From: a virus
IMG/VR virus record: IMGVR_UViG_3300012920_000234
Location: 1-25,558 of that record
Reading direction: 5' to 3' (one strand)
Length of the DNA: 25,558 nt
A program made the translations under genes and the position numbers. Shown piece by piece: positions 1-5,985 of the stretch. How positions within the stretch are numbered: position 1 is the first letter of the stretch; each line of letters begins with the position of its first letter. Below the pieces are notes generated by a model that did no database searches, was not told the DNA's origin, and saw only the letters and a list, made by a program, of their open reading frames with translations.

Positions 1-188
1 TAACAAAATTTAATACAATCTTTGGCAAAAGGACAAGTTACTTTCCCGGTGCTGTGGCTTTTATAGGCCGATATACCGAAATTATAAAGCCTTATATTTT
101 CTTTTTTGCTTGTTTTCTTCATTTTGTCGTTTTGGGTCAAAACTTGTGTATGCTTCAACCCTTCTAAATCTTTAAATGTAAAATTCAT
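1..188 (-). CDS. GP88-like phage protein, N-terminal 62 residues (runs off the left edge)
   Basis: Reading leftward from an ATG at 188, an open frame continues without a stop to position 1, giving 62 codons plus two bases. Residues 34-62 contain LYNFGISAYKS, then TCPFAKDCIKFC with cysteines 52, 58 and 62. This NFG...TCP...C...C spacing resembles the start of the phage Gene product 88 (GP88) family, first named in mycobacteriophage L5, whose members carry a Cys-rich CP-x-C-x-CYA motif of unknown biochemical role. The first 30 residues are lysine-rich. The gene is divergent from the early operon and its start codon lies directly downstream of an A-rich leader that shares AACCAAAA with two other leaders here. 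Its function is unknown; the family call rests on the motif only because the rest is outside the window. Confidence 0.6.
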   Translation of the reverse strand, partial: MNFTFKDLEGLKHTQVLTQNDKMKKTSKKENIRLYNFGISAYKSHSTGKVTCPFAKDCIKFC

Positions 189-214
189 TTTTTTTTGCAT
201 TTTGGTTAATAATA
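188..214. repeat. Leader element of the leftward gene, repeated at 5992-6031
   Basis: Read leftward this is TATTATTAACCAAAATGC followed by nine A, the last of which is the first base of the GP88-like start codon. It contains AACCAAAA, also present in the leaders at 524 and 3632. Both of its blocks recur exactly at 5992-6004 and 6017-6031. Confidence 0.55.
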
Positions 215-293
215 CGCGCAATTTAATTTGAAAATATTTCTTAAAAAAATGCTTCAAAACTTGCAACTGTCATATTGTCAGCTCAAAACCTAT

Positions 294-360
294 CCCCTAC
301 CGAACATATATAATTTTCTCGATATGATACCCCTCCCCTACCCTCGATTGCCCCTACCCT
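294..360. repeat. CCCCTACC repeat cluster
   Basis: CCCCTACC occurs at 294-301, and CCCCTACCCT at 335-344 and 351-360, all in the same orientation. The starts are 41 and 16 bases apart. CTCGAT also occurs twice, at 318-323 and 343-348. Runs of C are rare in this AT-rich genome, so the cluster is unlikely to be background. Its position upstream of the early promoter suits an operator or replication iterons; neither role is shown. Confidence 0.5.
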
Positions 361-488
361 ATCTAACTTTTTTTCTTATTATTGTGACGCTACTAATTTG
401 TGGGGTGCAGAAAAAAAACTATTTAATTTTAATTTTAAATTTTAATAATTAAAAAAATTTATTCTGTAAACTTTTTACATTTTACTAT

Positions 489-517
489 TTGATTTTTAAA
501 AAATGTTTATATCTTTG
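489..517 (+). promoter_or_regulatory. Bacteroidetes-type early promoter
   Basis: TTG at 489-491 is followed after 18 bases by TATCTTTG at 510-517. This matches the known Bacteroidetes primary sigma consensus (TTG about 19 bases before TAnnTTTG). The start point would fall near 522-525, at the AACC that begins the A-rich leader of the first early gene. It probably drives the early operon from 559 onward. Confidence 0.75.
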
Positions 518-523
518 CCTTCG

Positions 524-536
524 AACCAAAAAAAAA
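524..536 (+). promoter_or_regulatory. A-rich early leader, AACCAAAAAAAAA
   Basis: The 13-mer AACCAAAAAAAAA begins six bases after the -7 element and 35 bases before the first early ATG. The identical 13-mer recurs at 3632-3644 ahead of the replication initiator gene. It may be the start of the transcript and, lacking a Shine-Dalgarno site, may help ribosome binding, as A-rich leaders do in flavobacteria. Confidence 0.45.
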
Positions 537-558
537 TTATAAACTTAAATTGCTTAAA

Positions 559-837
559 ATGAGTAAAGAACAACAGAATCTACTGAAACAAGTTCGACCA
601 ATGTTAATAACTGGTTGGAACTTAAACAACGAAGAAAAGTGTTACGATGTTAAGTTATCGTTTGCTTACTACCCAACCGAATATGATGGAGGTAATCCAC
701 CTCGAATCAGATATACTTTAATTATGGAAAATGGTCGAGAGCAAAGTAATTTTAATTGTTCTAAGCACTTCACTGATATGATTAGTTGTATTACCAAGTG
801 TATATATGAGGCACAACTAAAAAAGAAAAGTCATTAG
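559..837 (+). CDS. Small early protein, unknown function
   Basis: First gene of the early operon, 92 residues from the ATG at 559; an in-frame ATG at 550 would add three residues (MLK). I prefer 559 because MSKEQQ is a typical start and neither site has a clear ribosome binding site. I do not recognise the family. The protein is soluble in appearance, with an aromatic central stretch (SFAYYPTEYDGG) that looks beta-rich and two cysteines near the C-terminus (SCITKC). Being the first product of the early promoter suggests a host-takeover or regulatory role, but that is inference only. Confidence 0.6.
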   Translation: MSKEQQNLLKQVRPMLITGWNLNNEEKCYDVKLSFAYYPTEYDGGNPPRIRYTLIMENGREQSNFNCSKHFTDMISCITKCIYEAQLKKKSH

Positions 838-906
838 TGAAAGTTCCATTTTTAGAAATATTCAAAATAGGTTTATATACCGCCCCCACTTTAAAATAGA
901 TAAATT

Positions 907-1389
907 ATGAAAGGACATTGGAAAAAACAATTTAATTACGAGTACCTAGGGTCGTATTCGTTAGATAGTAAGAGAGAAGCTGTAGTTACAGTTAGTCGAT
1001 TAGCTCAAGAAAAAGTTACTGGACAACAAGGTAGAAAAGAAGATTGCTTTGTAGTTTACTTTAAGGAGTTTGATAAAGGTATGATACTCAACCGAACTAA
1101 TGCTAGGGCAATAGAGAAGGTATCGGGAAGTGGATTAATAGAAGATTGGCTAGGAGTTCAAGTTACATTGTATGTAGAGAAAGGTGTTAAAGCTTTTGGT
1201 GATGTAGTTGATGCTTTAAGAATTAGAGATAAGAAACCGACTAGACAAACTATGACTAAAGAAATCGAGACGAGTATGTTAGATGCTATTAAGAATGGTA
1301 AGGCAAGTCAAGTAGAACAAGCTTTAATCAAGTACAATATGAGTGCTAAACAAAAAGAGACTATCAACTTAGAATTATCTAAGATATGA
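907..1389 (+). CDS. Conserved phage protein of recombination modules, possibly OB-fold
   Basis: 160 residues. The central part (about 45-110) has the pattern VVYFKEFDKGMILNRTN, then EDWLGVQVTLYVE, then KAFGDVVDALRIRDKKP. I know this pattern (ILN-x-TN...DW-x-G-x-x-V-x-LY...AFG...ALRIR) from a widespread, functionally undefined phage family that sits beside RecE-like exonucleases, annealases and SSBs; its short beta strands look OB-fold-like. Residues 120-160 form a helical tail. The gene lies where a partner protein for the exonuclease at 1630 would be expected, and no RecT/Bet/Erf annealase is otherwise visible. Its stop overlaps the ATG of the next small ORF (ATGA at 1386-1389), which indicates translational coupling. 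Function is inferred from company only. Confidence 0.7.
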   Translation: MKGHWKKQFNYEYLGSYSLDSKREAVVTVSRLAQEKVTGQQGRKEDCFVVYFKEFDKGMILNRTNARAIEKVSGSGLIEDWLGVQVTLYVEKGVKAFGDVVDALRIRDKKPTRQTMTKEIETSMLDAIKNGKASQVEQALIKYNMSAKQKETINLELSKI

Positions 1390-1541
1390 TGTTGTTAATA
1401 GTTGTTGCTTGGATATTAGTTGTAGCTAAAGCTCCTTGGTGGATATGGGTTTGTTTTATAATTCACATTATAGGAAGTCTTTTTGCACGGCTATTTGAAA
1501 GTAATGATACTCTAAATAAATTAATTGATAAACTAAAGTAA
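1386..1541 (+). CDS. 51-residue membrane peptide
   Basis: A short ORF starting at ATG 1386 (a second ATG follows at 1389), overlapping the end of the previous gene in an ATGA. Residues 2-14 and 17-32 are strongly hydrophobic (LLIVVAWILVV, then tryptophans and IIHIIG), which suggests one long or two short membrane spans. A charged tail ends in KLIDKLK. It is tightly packed between two real genes and coupled to the upstream one, supporting that it is translated. I recognise no family. It could be a small inner-membrane protein interfering with the host, or inconsequential. Confidence 0.5.
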   Translation: MMLLIVVAWILVVAKAPWWIWVCFIIHIIGSLFARLFESNDTLNKLIDKLK

Positions 1542-1543
1542 TT

Positions 1544-1633
1544 ATGGACACATACATACCATTATTAGTTATACTTGCCATTGTAAGTTATGCAGCTTAC
1601 TTAGCTTTAACGTTAGACGATAAGAAAAAATGA
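1544..1633 (+). CDS. 29-residue single-span membrane peptide
   Basis: A very short ORF from ATG 1544 whose stop overlaps the ATG of the exonuclease gene (ATGA at 1630-1633). The product begins MDTYIPLLVI, continues with a hydrophobic span to about residue 23, and ends in DDKKK. The overlap could couple translation of the exonuclease to this ORF. No family is recognised. Existence is supported by its tight fit and hydrophobic composition; function is unknown. Confidence 0.45.
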   Translation: MDTYIPLLVILAIVSYAAYLALTLDDKKK

Positions 1634-2373
1634 AAACATTTAAGACTGACCAAGAATACTACGGAGACTGGGAGTACACTACAAACTCTCAATTAGGCTA
1701 CCTCAAGAAAGGGTGGGAATATTATGAGATGATGAAGCAAGGTGGTATAATAGATTCACCTGCCTTAAGATTTGGTAATTTAGTTCACACTCTTATATTA
1801 GAGCCAAAAGAATTTCAACGTAAGTTTGTAGTAATAAATCCTGAAGATAGACCTGAACCAAATAAATCTATGGCAAGTAAATTAAATAAAGTTTGGAAGA
1901 TTAAGATGGAAGAAAGGGATGGTATTGTAATCGGAATGGAGCAATATAATTTAGCTTTGAGTCTTAGAGATAAGTTATCTAGGATCGATGAAGTTAAATC
2001 TATTTTAGATAACTCTGAAAAGGAAGTACCGAAGTGTTGGATAGACTTTAACACGATGCGAAAGTGTAAAGGTAAAGCCGATATAGTTGTTGATGGAGGT
2101 GATATGTTAGTAGATATAAAGACTACCTCTAAACCAATTAGTGAGTTCAGGAAAAGTGCTTATAGGTATAATTACCACAGACAAGCTGCATTTTATTTAG
2201 ATGGTTTCGGAGCAAAAGAATTTGTTTTTGTTGTAATAGAAACTCAAGAACCATATCAAGTAGGTATATTTAGATGTACTGAGAATTTTATAGACCAAGG
2301 TAGGCAAGAGTATATTAGCTTACTTGAGATGTTTAATCAACCAAAAAATAAAGTAATACACGAAGAATTATGA
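1630..2373 (+). CDS. RecE / lambda-exonuclease-like PD-(D/E)XK exonuclease
   Basis: 247 residues, the expected size for the nuclease domain shared by RecE C-termini and related phage exonucleases (PDDEXK-like DUF3799 group). These enzymes resect double-stranded ends 5' to 3', leaving 3' tails for annealing. Visible motifs: RFGNLVHTL with His53, KGKAD with Asp151, DIKTT with Asp162 and Lys164 (the D-x-K metal site), and YHRQAAFYLDG with Gln185. The order H...D...D-x-K...Q is that of the RecB-like nuclease fold. The start overlaps the preceding small ORF and the end overlaps the next gene by ATGA. Neighbours (SSB-like, DnaA-domain, OB-like protein) fit a recombination and replication module. 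The partner annealase is not obvious. Confidence 0.85.
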   Translation: MKTFKTDQEYYGDWEYTTNSQLGYLKKGWEYYEMMKQGGIIDSPALRFGNLVHTLILEPKEFQRKFVVINPEDRPEPNKSMASKLNKVWKIKMEERDGIVIGMEQYNLALSLRDKLSRIDEVKSILDNSEKEVPKCWIDFNTMRKCKGKADIVVDGGDMLVDIKTTSKPISEFRKSAYRYNYHRQAAFYLDGFGAKEFVFVVIETQEPYQVGIFRCTENFIDQGRQEYISLLEMFNQPKNKVIHEEL

Positions 2374-2789
2374 AAAGAAAAATTGCTACTGACTATGGAA
2401 TTCGTAAGTTAGAGAAAGTACTTCCTGATATTTGTATATATTGGAATGTAAGTAAAGATGATTTATTAAGTAAATGTAGAGATAGAAATTTAGTTTATGC
2501 TAGGCACTCATTAAGATACTTACTTTATCAAGATAAAAAGTTACCTTTAGCAGAAATTGGAGCTCTTACTAATTGTGACCACGCTACTGTTCTTCATTCA
2601 GTCAAAATGTTTAGAATAATGGTAAAGCAAGATTATATGTTTAATCAATTATTTGATATTATAAATAAAAAATTAATTTATAATAAACACAGTACAATAA
2701 AGTCTAAAATTAAACAAGTATTAACGGCTGATTTAACACAAAAAGAACAAATACAAAAATTAGAAAAACTTTACAATGAAAATAGATAG
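2370..2789 (+). CDS. Stand-alone DnaA domain IV (DNA-binding) protein
   Basis: 139 residues. Residues 14-85 match the DnaA C-terminal DNA-binding domain (Bac_DnaA_C): KDDLLSKCRDRNLVYARHSL, then LPLAEIGALTNCDHATVLHSV. The second stretch is the DnaA signature that contacts the DnaA box, with Asp70-His71 in the usual DH-x-TV position. There is no AAA+ domain, so the protein cannot act as an ATP-driven initiator by itself. Residues 85-139 are a lysine- and glutamate-rich helical tail. It may mark the phage origin, recruit host DnaA or replisome parts, or compete with host DnaA for its boxes. ATGA overlap with the exonuclease gene shows coupling. Confidence 0.85.
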   Translation: MKRKIATDYGIRKLEKVLPDICIYWNVSKDDLLSKCRDRNLVYARHSLRYLLYQDKKLPLAEIGALTNCDHATVLHSVKMFRIMVKQDYMFNQLFDIINKKLIYNKHSTIKSKIKQVLTADLTQKEQIQKLEKLYNENR

Positions 2790-3012
2790 AATAGATGTTT
2801 GTCACGAGACGATTCAAGAGGAAACAAATGAAAGCTTGGTTGTATCTGTAAATGAAACAGACAAAGATGATGAGTTTGAAATAAGGTTTCATTTAAACTA
2901 TAACGAAGAGGTTAGTCCACTTGTAGGGTTATGTGTTGATGAAATGAATAATACACCTGAAGCAAAAGAATTTTTTTTAAAGGTCGTAGACCAATATTAT
3001 GAGCAAATTTAA
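2776..3012 (+). CDS. Small acidic protein, unknown
   Basis: 78 residues from ATG 2776, overlapping the previous gene by 14 bases in another frame. The product is strongly acidic (stretches such as ETIQEETNES, NETDKDDEFE and DEMNNTPEAKE) and ends in an aromatic helix (FFLKVVDQYYEQI). No transmembrane segment or known motif is seen. Acidic small phage proteins may be DNA mimics or protein inhibitors, but nothing here proves it. It lies between the DnaA-domain and SSB-like genes in the same operon. Confidence 0.6.
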   Translation: MKIDRIDVCHETIQEETNESLVVSVNETDKDDEFEIRFHLNYNEEVSPLVGLCVDEMNNTPEAKEFFLKVVDQYYEQI

Positions 3013-3033
3013 TTTTAACTAAACACGAAAAGG

Positions 3034-3402
3034 ATGAGAGATTTATCTTTAAGAGGCGAGATTACAAAAATCGCTAAACTAGAAACTGGAACGTCTAAGG
3101 CGGGAAAGGAATGGAAAAAGTTAGGGTTTGTTATCACCACAGAAGGTGAGTACCCTAAAGATGTTTACTTCACAGTATTCGGTGAAGAGAAAACAGCAAA
3201 CTTTATGACTTACAACAGAGTTGGTCAAGTTGTAGAGGTATTTTTTAATATCAATGCAAGAGAATTTAATGACAAATGGTACACTGATTTAGGTGCTTGG
3301 AAAGTAGTTAGTGAAAAAATTACTGATTCTAATACTCCAGTAACAAGTGAGACAGTTTCTGACAATGGATTTCACAAAGTTACTGATGACTTACCATTTT
3401 AA
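3034..3402 (+). CDS. DUF3127-type single-stranded DNA-binding protein
   Basis: 122 residues. The pattern MRDLSLRGEITKIAKLETG, KAGKEWKKLGFVITTEGEYP, KDVYFTVFGE and NINAREFNDKWYTDLGAWKV is that of DUF3127, an OB-fold family common in Bacteroidetes and their phages. The C-terminus ends in DDLPF, the acidic-aromatic tip by which SSB proteins recruit replication and repair partners. It should coat ssDNA made by the exonuclease and by the helicase. It is the last gene before a terminator, and AAAGG just upstream of ATG 3034 is one of the few Shine-Dalgarno-like sites here. The ssDNA-binding role is inferred from the fold and the tail. Confidence 0.8.
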   Translation: MRDLSLRGEITKIAKLETGTSKAGKEWKKLGFVITTEGEYPKDVYFTVFGEEKTANFMTYNRVGQVVEVFFNINAREFNDKWYTDLGAWKVVSEKITDSNTPVTSETVSDNGFHKVTDDLPF

Positions 3403-3407
3403 TTAAT

Positions 3408-3630
3408 AAAGGCATAAGTGATTAGCGGTTAAACTTTAATAATCTCAGTTACCGAGCGTAATACTTCGATACCAAACCTGAGAGCCTTTTATATAACGAG
3501 AGTGGGCTGCGTGAGTGCTACATAATTAAATCCTAGCTTAAAGAGGTTCGGGCTAGGTTGTTATTGTACAAGGGGAGTGATTATAAAATAGATTTGGTCG
3601 TCTATGCGGCTCCCCTTTTACTTTTTTTTT
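3408..3630 (+). ncRNA. Candidate structured RNA ending in a terminator
   Basis: No gene fits between 3403 and 3658, but paired segments abound. Domain 1: AAAGGC (3408-3413) pairs GCCTTT (3484-3489), stacked on TCTCAG (3443-3448) with CTGAGA (3478-3483); AAGT (3416-3419) pairs ACTT (3433-3436), and CGGT in that loop can pair ACCG at 3451-3454 (possible pseudoknot). Domain 2: ATAAC (3493-3497) pairs GTTAT (3560-3564) around CCTAGC/GCTAGG (3532-3537/3552-3557). Domain 3 is the intrinsic terminator. It could be a regulatory phage RNA or an attenuator. It does not fold as a tRNA and lacks a T arm. Pairings were found by eye. Confidence 0.45.
3570..3630 (+). terminator. Intrinsic terminator between early genes
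   Basis: AAGGGGAG (3570-3577) pairs with CTCCCCTT (3610-3617); inside, ATAGA pairs with TCTAT (3588-3592 and 3601-3605). A run of T follows (3616-3631, interrupted once by AC). It separates the 559-3402 group from the replication group that starts at 3659. Confidence 0.7.
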
Positions 3631-3644
3631 TAACCAAAAAAAAA
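3619..3644 (+). promoter_or_regulatory. Possible weak promoter and A-rich leader for the replication genes
   Basis: TACTTTTT (3619-3626) resembles the -7 element, and AACCAAAAAAAAA (3632-3644) is identical to the leader after the strong promoter at 489-517, at nearly the same offset (13 versus 14 bases). The only -33 candidate, TTG at 3594-3596, is 22 bases upstream, which is too far for a good match. It could need the phage sigma-like factor, or the genes may depend on readthrough. Confidence 0.3.
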
Positions 3645-3658
3645 TACGAAGATTGAAA

Positions 3659-4279
3659 ATGGCAAAAAGATTTACTGACACAATGAAATGGAACGAGGAT
3701 TGGTACTTGGACTTATCCTTAGTAGATAAATTATTTTGGATTTATATTTGCGATAATTGTGACCACGCAGGTATATTTAAACCAAATAAAAGAATGTTTG
3801 AATTATTGATTGGTGGTAAGATTGATGTACGAAAGTTCTTACAAACTGTAAACCAAGATAAAGCAAGAGTTTGCGTTTTAGGTAACGGAAGGTGGTTTTT
3901 AGCAGGGTTTATAGAATTTCAATACGGAAACAAATTAAACCCAAATAATAGAGTGCACAAGTCAATTTTAAATATTTTAAATGACAACGACTTAAACCTA
4001 GAAGTATTTGATACAAAGGTTCGTTTAGATGCACCAACAAAAGATTCAAGAAATATTCCTGAGTCCACCCAAGAAGTTATCATTTACTTCAAAGAAAAGG
4101 GTAGCAACAAAAAAGAAGCAGAACGATTCTATTATTTCTACGAGTCTCAAGGGTGGCGAGTAGGTAAGAATCCAATGAAGGATTGGAGAATGGCAGCTTC
4201 AGGGTGGATTTCACGGAATAATAAAGATAAGCCTGATCCTGATTACTTAGGGGGTCAATTAAACGCTATGAAGAACTAA
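3659..4279 (+). CDS. Phage replication initiator / helicase-loader-like protein
   Basis: 206 residues from ATG 3659; an in-frame TTG at 3653 is less likely. The start MAKRFTDTMKWNEDWYLDL with LFWIYICDNCDHAGIF is the winged-helix-type N-terminus of a replication protein family I know from Bacteroidetes phages. The C-terminal domain (about 139-188) has KEAERFYYFYESQGW and GKNPMKDWRMAASGW, found at the end of many phage replication proteins and thought to act like DnaD/gpO-type loaders. The DnaB-like gene follows two bases later, as expected for an initiator-loader next to its helicase. The role is inferred from similarity and position. Confidence 0.75.
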   Translation: MAKRFTDTMKWNEDWYLDLSLVDKLFWIYICDNCDHAGIFKPNKRMFELLIGGKIDVRKFLQTVNQDKARVCVLGNGRWFLAGFIEFQYGNKLNPNNRVHKSILNILNDNDLNLEVFDTKVRLDAPTKDSRNIPESTQEVIIYFKEKGSNKKEAERFYYFYESQGWRVGKNPMKDWRMAASGWISRNNKDKPDPDYLGGQLNAMKN

Positions 4280-4280
4280 A

Positions 4281-5213
4281 ATGTCTCTTTATAAAGTAAC
4301 CTCTAAACAAGAGGTAACTGATTATTGTAAAGAAATTTATAATAAAGGTTACACAAAGGGTCTTACCACAGGTATAAAACCTTTAGACCCTCACTACACT
4401 TTTCGTAAAGGCGAACTAACTATAATGACTGGGTTTGCTAACATCGGAAAAACCACTACACAACTTTTCTTAATGATGATGGCATCTAAGCTTTACGATT
4501 GGAAATGGCTTATGTATTGTCCTGAAAACGAACCTATCGGTGATTTGATGATAGATATAGCTGAGATGTATTGTGGTAAGACAGCCGATAAAGAATTTAG
4601 TGATAGGATTAGTCAAGATAATTATTTAAGGGCGGTAGAATGGGCTTATGACCATTTTACTGTCCTTACTTTTGAAGAAACACCTAGCGTAGAAGATGTA
4701 TTAAAATCTTTTGATGAATACTTACAAGTGTGTGAGATAGATGGTATTTCTATAGACCCTTTAAACGATTTAAAAGCACCTTCAAAAGTAAGTAAGTATG
4801 ATTACTATTATGATTCTTTAAGTAATATTAGAAGGTTTATAAAACGTCACAATGTAATGTTTTATTTAGTTGTTCACCCTGGCACAGCAGCTAACAGAAG
4901 AAGAAACGAAGATGGTACTCGACCTGCTCCGAATATGAGTGATGTAGAGTTTGGTGCTATGTTTGGGAATAGGGCAGATAACTTTCTTGTGTTTCATCGT
5001 AACCCACAAAGTGATAAGTGGAATGTTACTGAAATACACGCACAGAAGATTAAGTTTCAGAAGTTAGTCGGAGTTCCTACACCTGAGCTAACACCTATCT
5101 GTTTGTTTTATTCGTACACTTTGCGTAGGTTTAGATACCTTAATGAGAACGGAACTTTAATAGACCCAATACAAGAGACAATAATCAAAACACCAACTAA
5201 CGATATATTTTAA
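4281..5213 (+). CDS. DnaB-like replicative helicase / RecA-fold ATPase
   Basis: 310 residues comprising only the RecA-like motor. Walker A is GFANIGKTT (51-59). The next motif, YCPENEP (79-85), supplies the catalytic glutamate, as in DnaB and Twinkle helicases. Walker B is ISIDPLND (156-163), and VVHP (197-200) corresponds to the sensor strand (H3). The region KIKFQK with later arginines fits the arginine-finger end of the domain. The N-terminal DnaB domain and a primase domain are both absent, so it is shorter than cellular DnaB. It probably unwinds the phage template, loaded by the neighbouring initiator. A RecA-like recombinase is the alternative, but the YCPENEP and VVHP motifs favour the helicase group. 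Confidence 0.8.
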   Translation: MSLYKVTSKQEVTDYCKEIYNKGYTKGLTTGIKPLDPHYTFRKGELTIMTGFANIGKTTTQLFLMMMASKLYDWKWLMYCPENEPIGDLMIDIAEMYCGKTADKEFSDRISQDNYLRAVEWAYDHFTVLTFEETPSVEDVLKSFDEYLQVCEIDGISIDPLNDLKAPSKVSKYDYYYDSLSNIRRFIKRHNVMFYLVVHPGTAANRRRNEDGTRPAPNMSDVEFGAMFGNRADNFLVFHRNPQSDKWNVTEIHAQKIKFQKLVGVPTPELTPICLFYSYTLRRFRYLNENGTLIDPIQETIIKTPTNDIF

Positions 5214-5219
5214 ATTACT

Positions 5220-5555
5220 ATGCCCGACCAAATTACACTTAAAGCGATTAATTTATTGCGAGAAGCCGACCCGAATTTAGACGAGATGAATAGTCTCGAT
5301 AAGTTTATAGCACATCAAAACGAGGTGATTAAGATGTACAAACAATTCGAAGGACACCCACAAGCTGAGAAGCTAAAGCCTAGATTAAAGGTGTTCGAGG
5401 AAAGTGCGTTAGCATTTACTTGGGTACACACACAAATGTTAGCTTATAAAAGAGAAAAGCTTTTAGCTAATGCCAATGAAATGGAAATGGCTAATGCTGT
5501 TATAGAACTCAAGCAAGAATTAGATATATTAACTAAACTAAATAAAAGTGACTAA
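5220..5555 (+). CDS. Helical protein of the replication cluster, unknown
   Basis: 111 residues, six bases after the helicase gene. The sequence is almost wholly helical and charged (for example LDKFIAHQNEVIKMYKQF and an end rich in NANEMEMANAVIELKQEL), with no membrane span, cysteine pattern or catalytic motif. I do not recognise it. Its position directly behind the helicase suggests a small accessory factor of replication. The next gene overlaps its end by eight bases. Confidence 0.6.
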   Translation: MPDQITLKAINLLREADPNLDEMNSLDKFIAHQNEVIKMYKQFEGHPQAEKLKPRLKVFEESALAFTWVHTQMLAYKREKLLANANEMEMANAVIELKQELDILTKLNKSD

Positions 5556-5979
5556 AAATGAACTAAACTTGTTAGACCGATTCGCTAGTAAGTATAAAAT
5601 TGATTGTGTCCCTTCTGAGGGAAAGTATGATTTTTGGGATTTTACCTACAAATGGGATAACAGGAAGTTCTATTGCGAAATGAAACAAAGAAACTTTACT
5701 TTAGATAAAGCTAAAAGTGAATACCCTGAAGGATTAATACTAGAAATGCACAAGTACGAAAGGATATTAAGGAAGACTAAAAATAAAAAATTATCCCAAG
5801 GTTTATACATTAACTTTTTTGATTGCGATTCTGTCTTAGTGTTTAATTTAAACAAAACTAAAATAAATAAATGGGTTTGGAGAACAATGCCTGAGTCTAC
5901 TGACTTTGGAAGAACTAAATTTGTTTATAAGTATATTACCTTTTTAGAATATGATAAAGGAAAAGTTTTATATATTTGA
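5548..5979 (+). CDS. Putative PD-(D/E)XK-fold nuclease
   Basis: 143 residues from a GTG at 5548 that overlaps the preceding gene; there is no in-frame ATG before residue 45, and the ATG at 5558 is out of frame. The part KYDFWDFTYKWDNRKFYCEMKQRNF has Asp28/Asp31 followed by Glu44-x-Lys46, the spacing of a PD-(D/E)XK core in which a beta hairpin carries D...E-x-K. Further aromatic beta strands follow. It could be a resolvase or a restriction-like nuclease, perhaps acting at forks. The sequence is too diverged for a family name, and the nuclease call is inference from the motif. It is the last gene before two terminator-like hairpins. Confidence 0.55.
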   Translation: MTKNELNLLDRFASKYKIDCVPSEGKYDFWDFTYKWDNRKFYCEMKQRNFTLDKAKSEYPEGLILEMHKYERILRKTKNKKLSQGLYINFFDCDSVLVFNLNKTKINKWVWRTMPESTDFGRTKFVYKYITFLEYDKGKVLYI

Positions 5980-5985
5980 TGCGTT

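Larger units (their letters stand above)
189..558. other. Divergent intergenic control region
   Basis: About 370 bases without a convincing gene separate the leftward GP88-like gene from the rightward early operon. From left to right it holds the A-rich leader of the leftward gene (to about 214), a cluster of CCCCTACC repeats (294-360) that stands out as C-rich in AT-rich surroundings, a very AT-rich stretch (about 410-490), a strong Bacteroidetes-type promoter facing right (489-517) and the leader of the first early gene. For the leftward gene I see no clean -33/-7 pair; CAAAACTT at 255-262 with CAA at 284 is a weak reverse-strand candidate. The arrangement suits a regulated divergent promoter or an origin. 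Confidence 0.6.

Noticed and set aside
228-452. Rightward ORF of 74 codons in the divergent region
   Set aside because: It starts at TTG, has low-complexity Leu/Pro/Tyr composition, spans the C-rich repeats and AT-rich stretch, and resembles no protein. It is better read as chance.
3411-3490. Possible tRNA
   Set aside because: There is a D-loop-like stretch and stacked stems, but no anticodon arm of the right size, no T arm and no CCA-like end.
5971-5978. TATATTTG as a promoter for the MazG-like gene
   Set aside because: It matches the -7 consensus but has no TTG at the right distance and is followed by a strong terminator before the gene.
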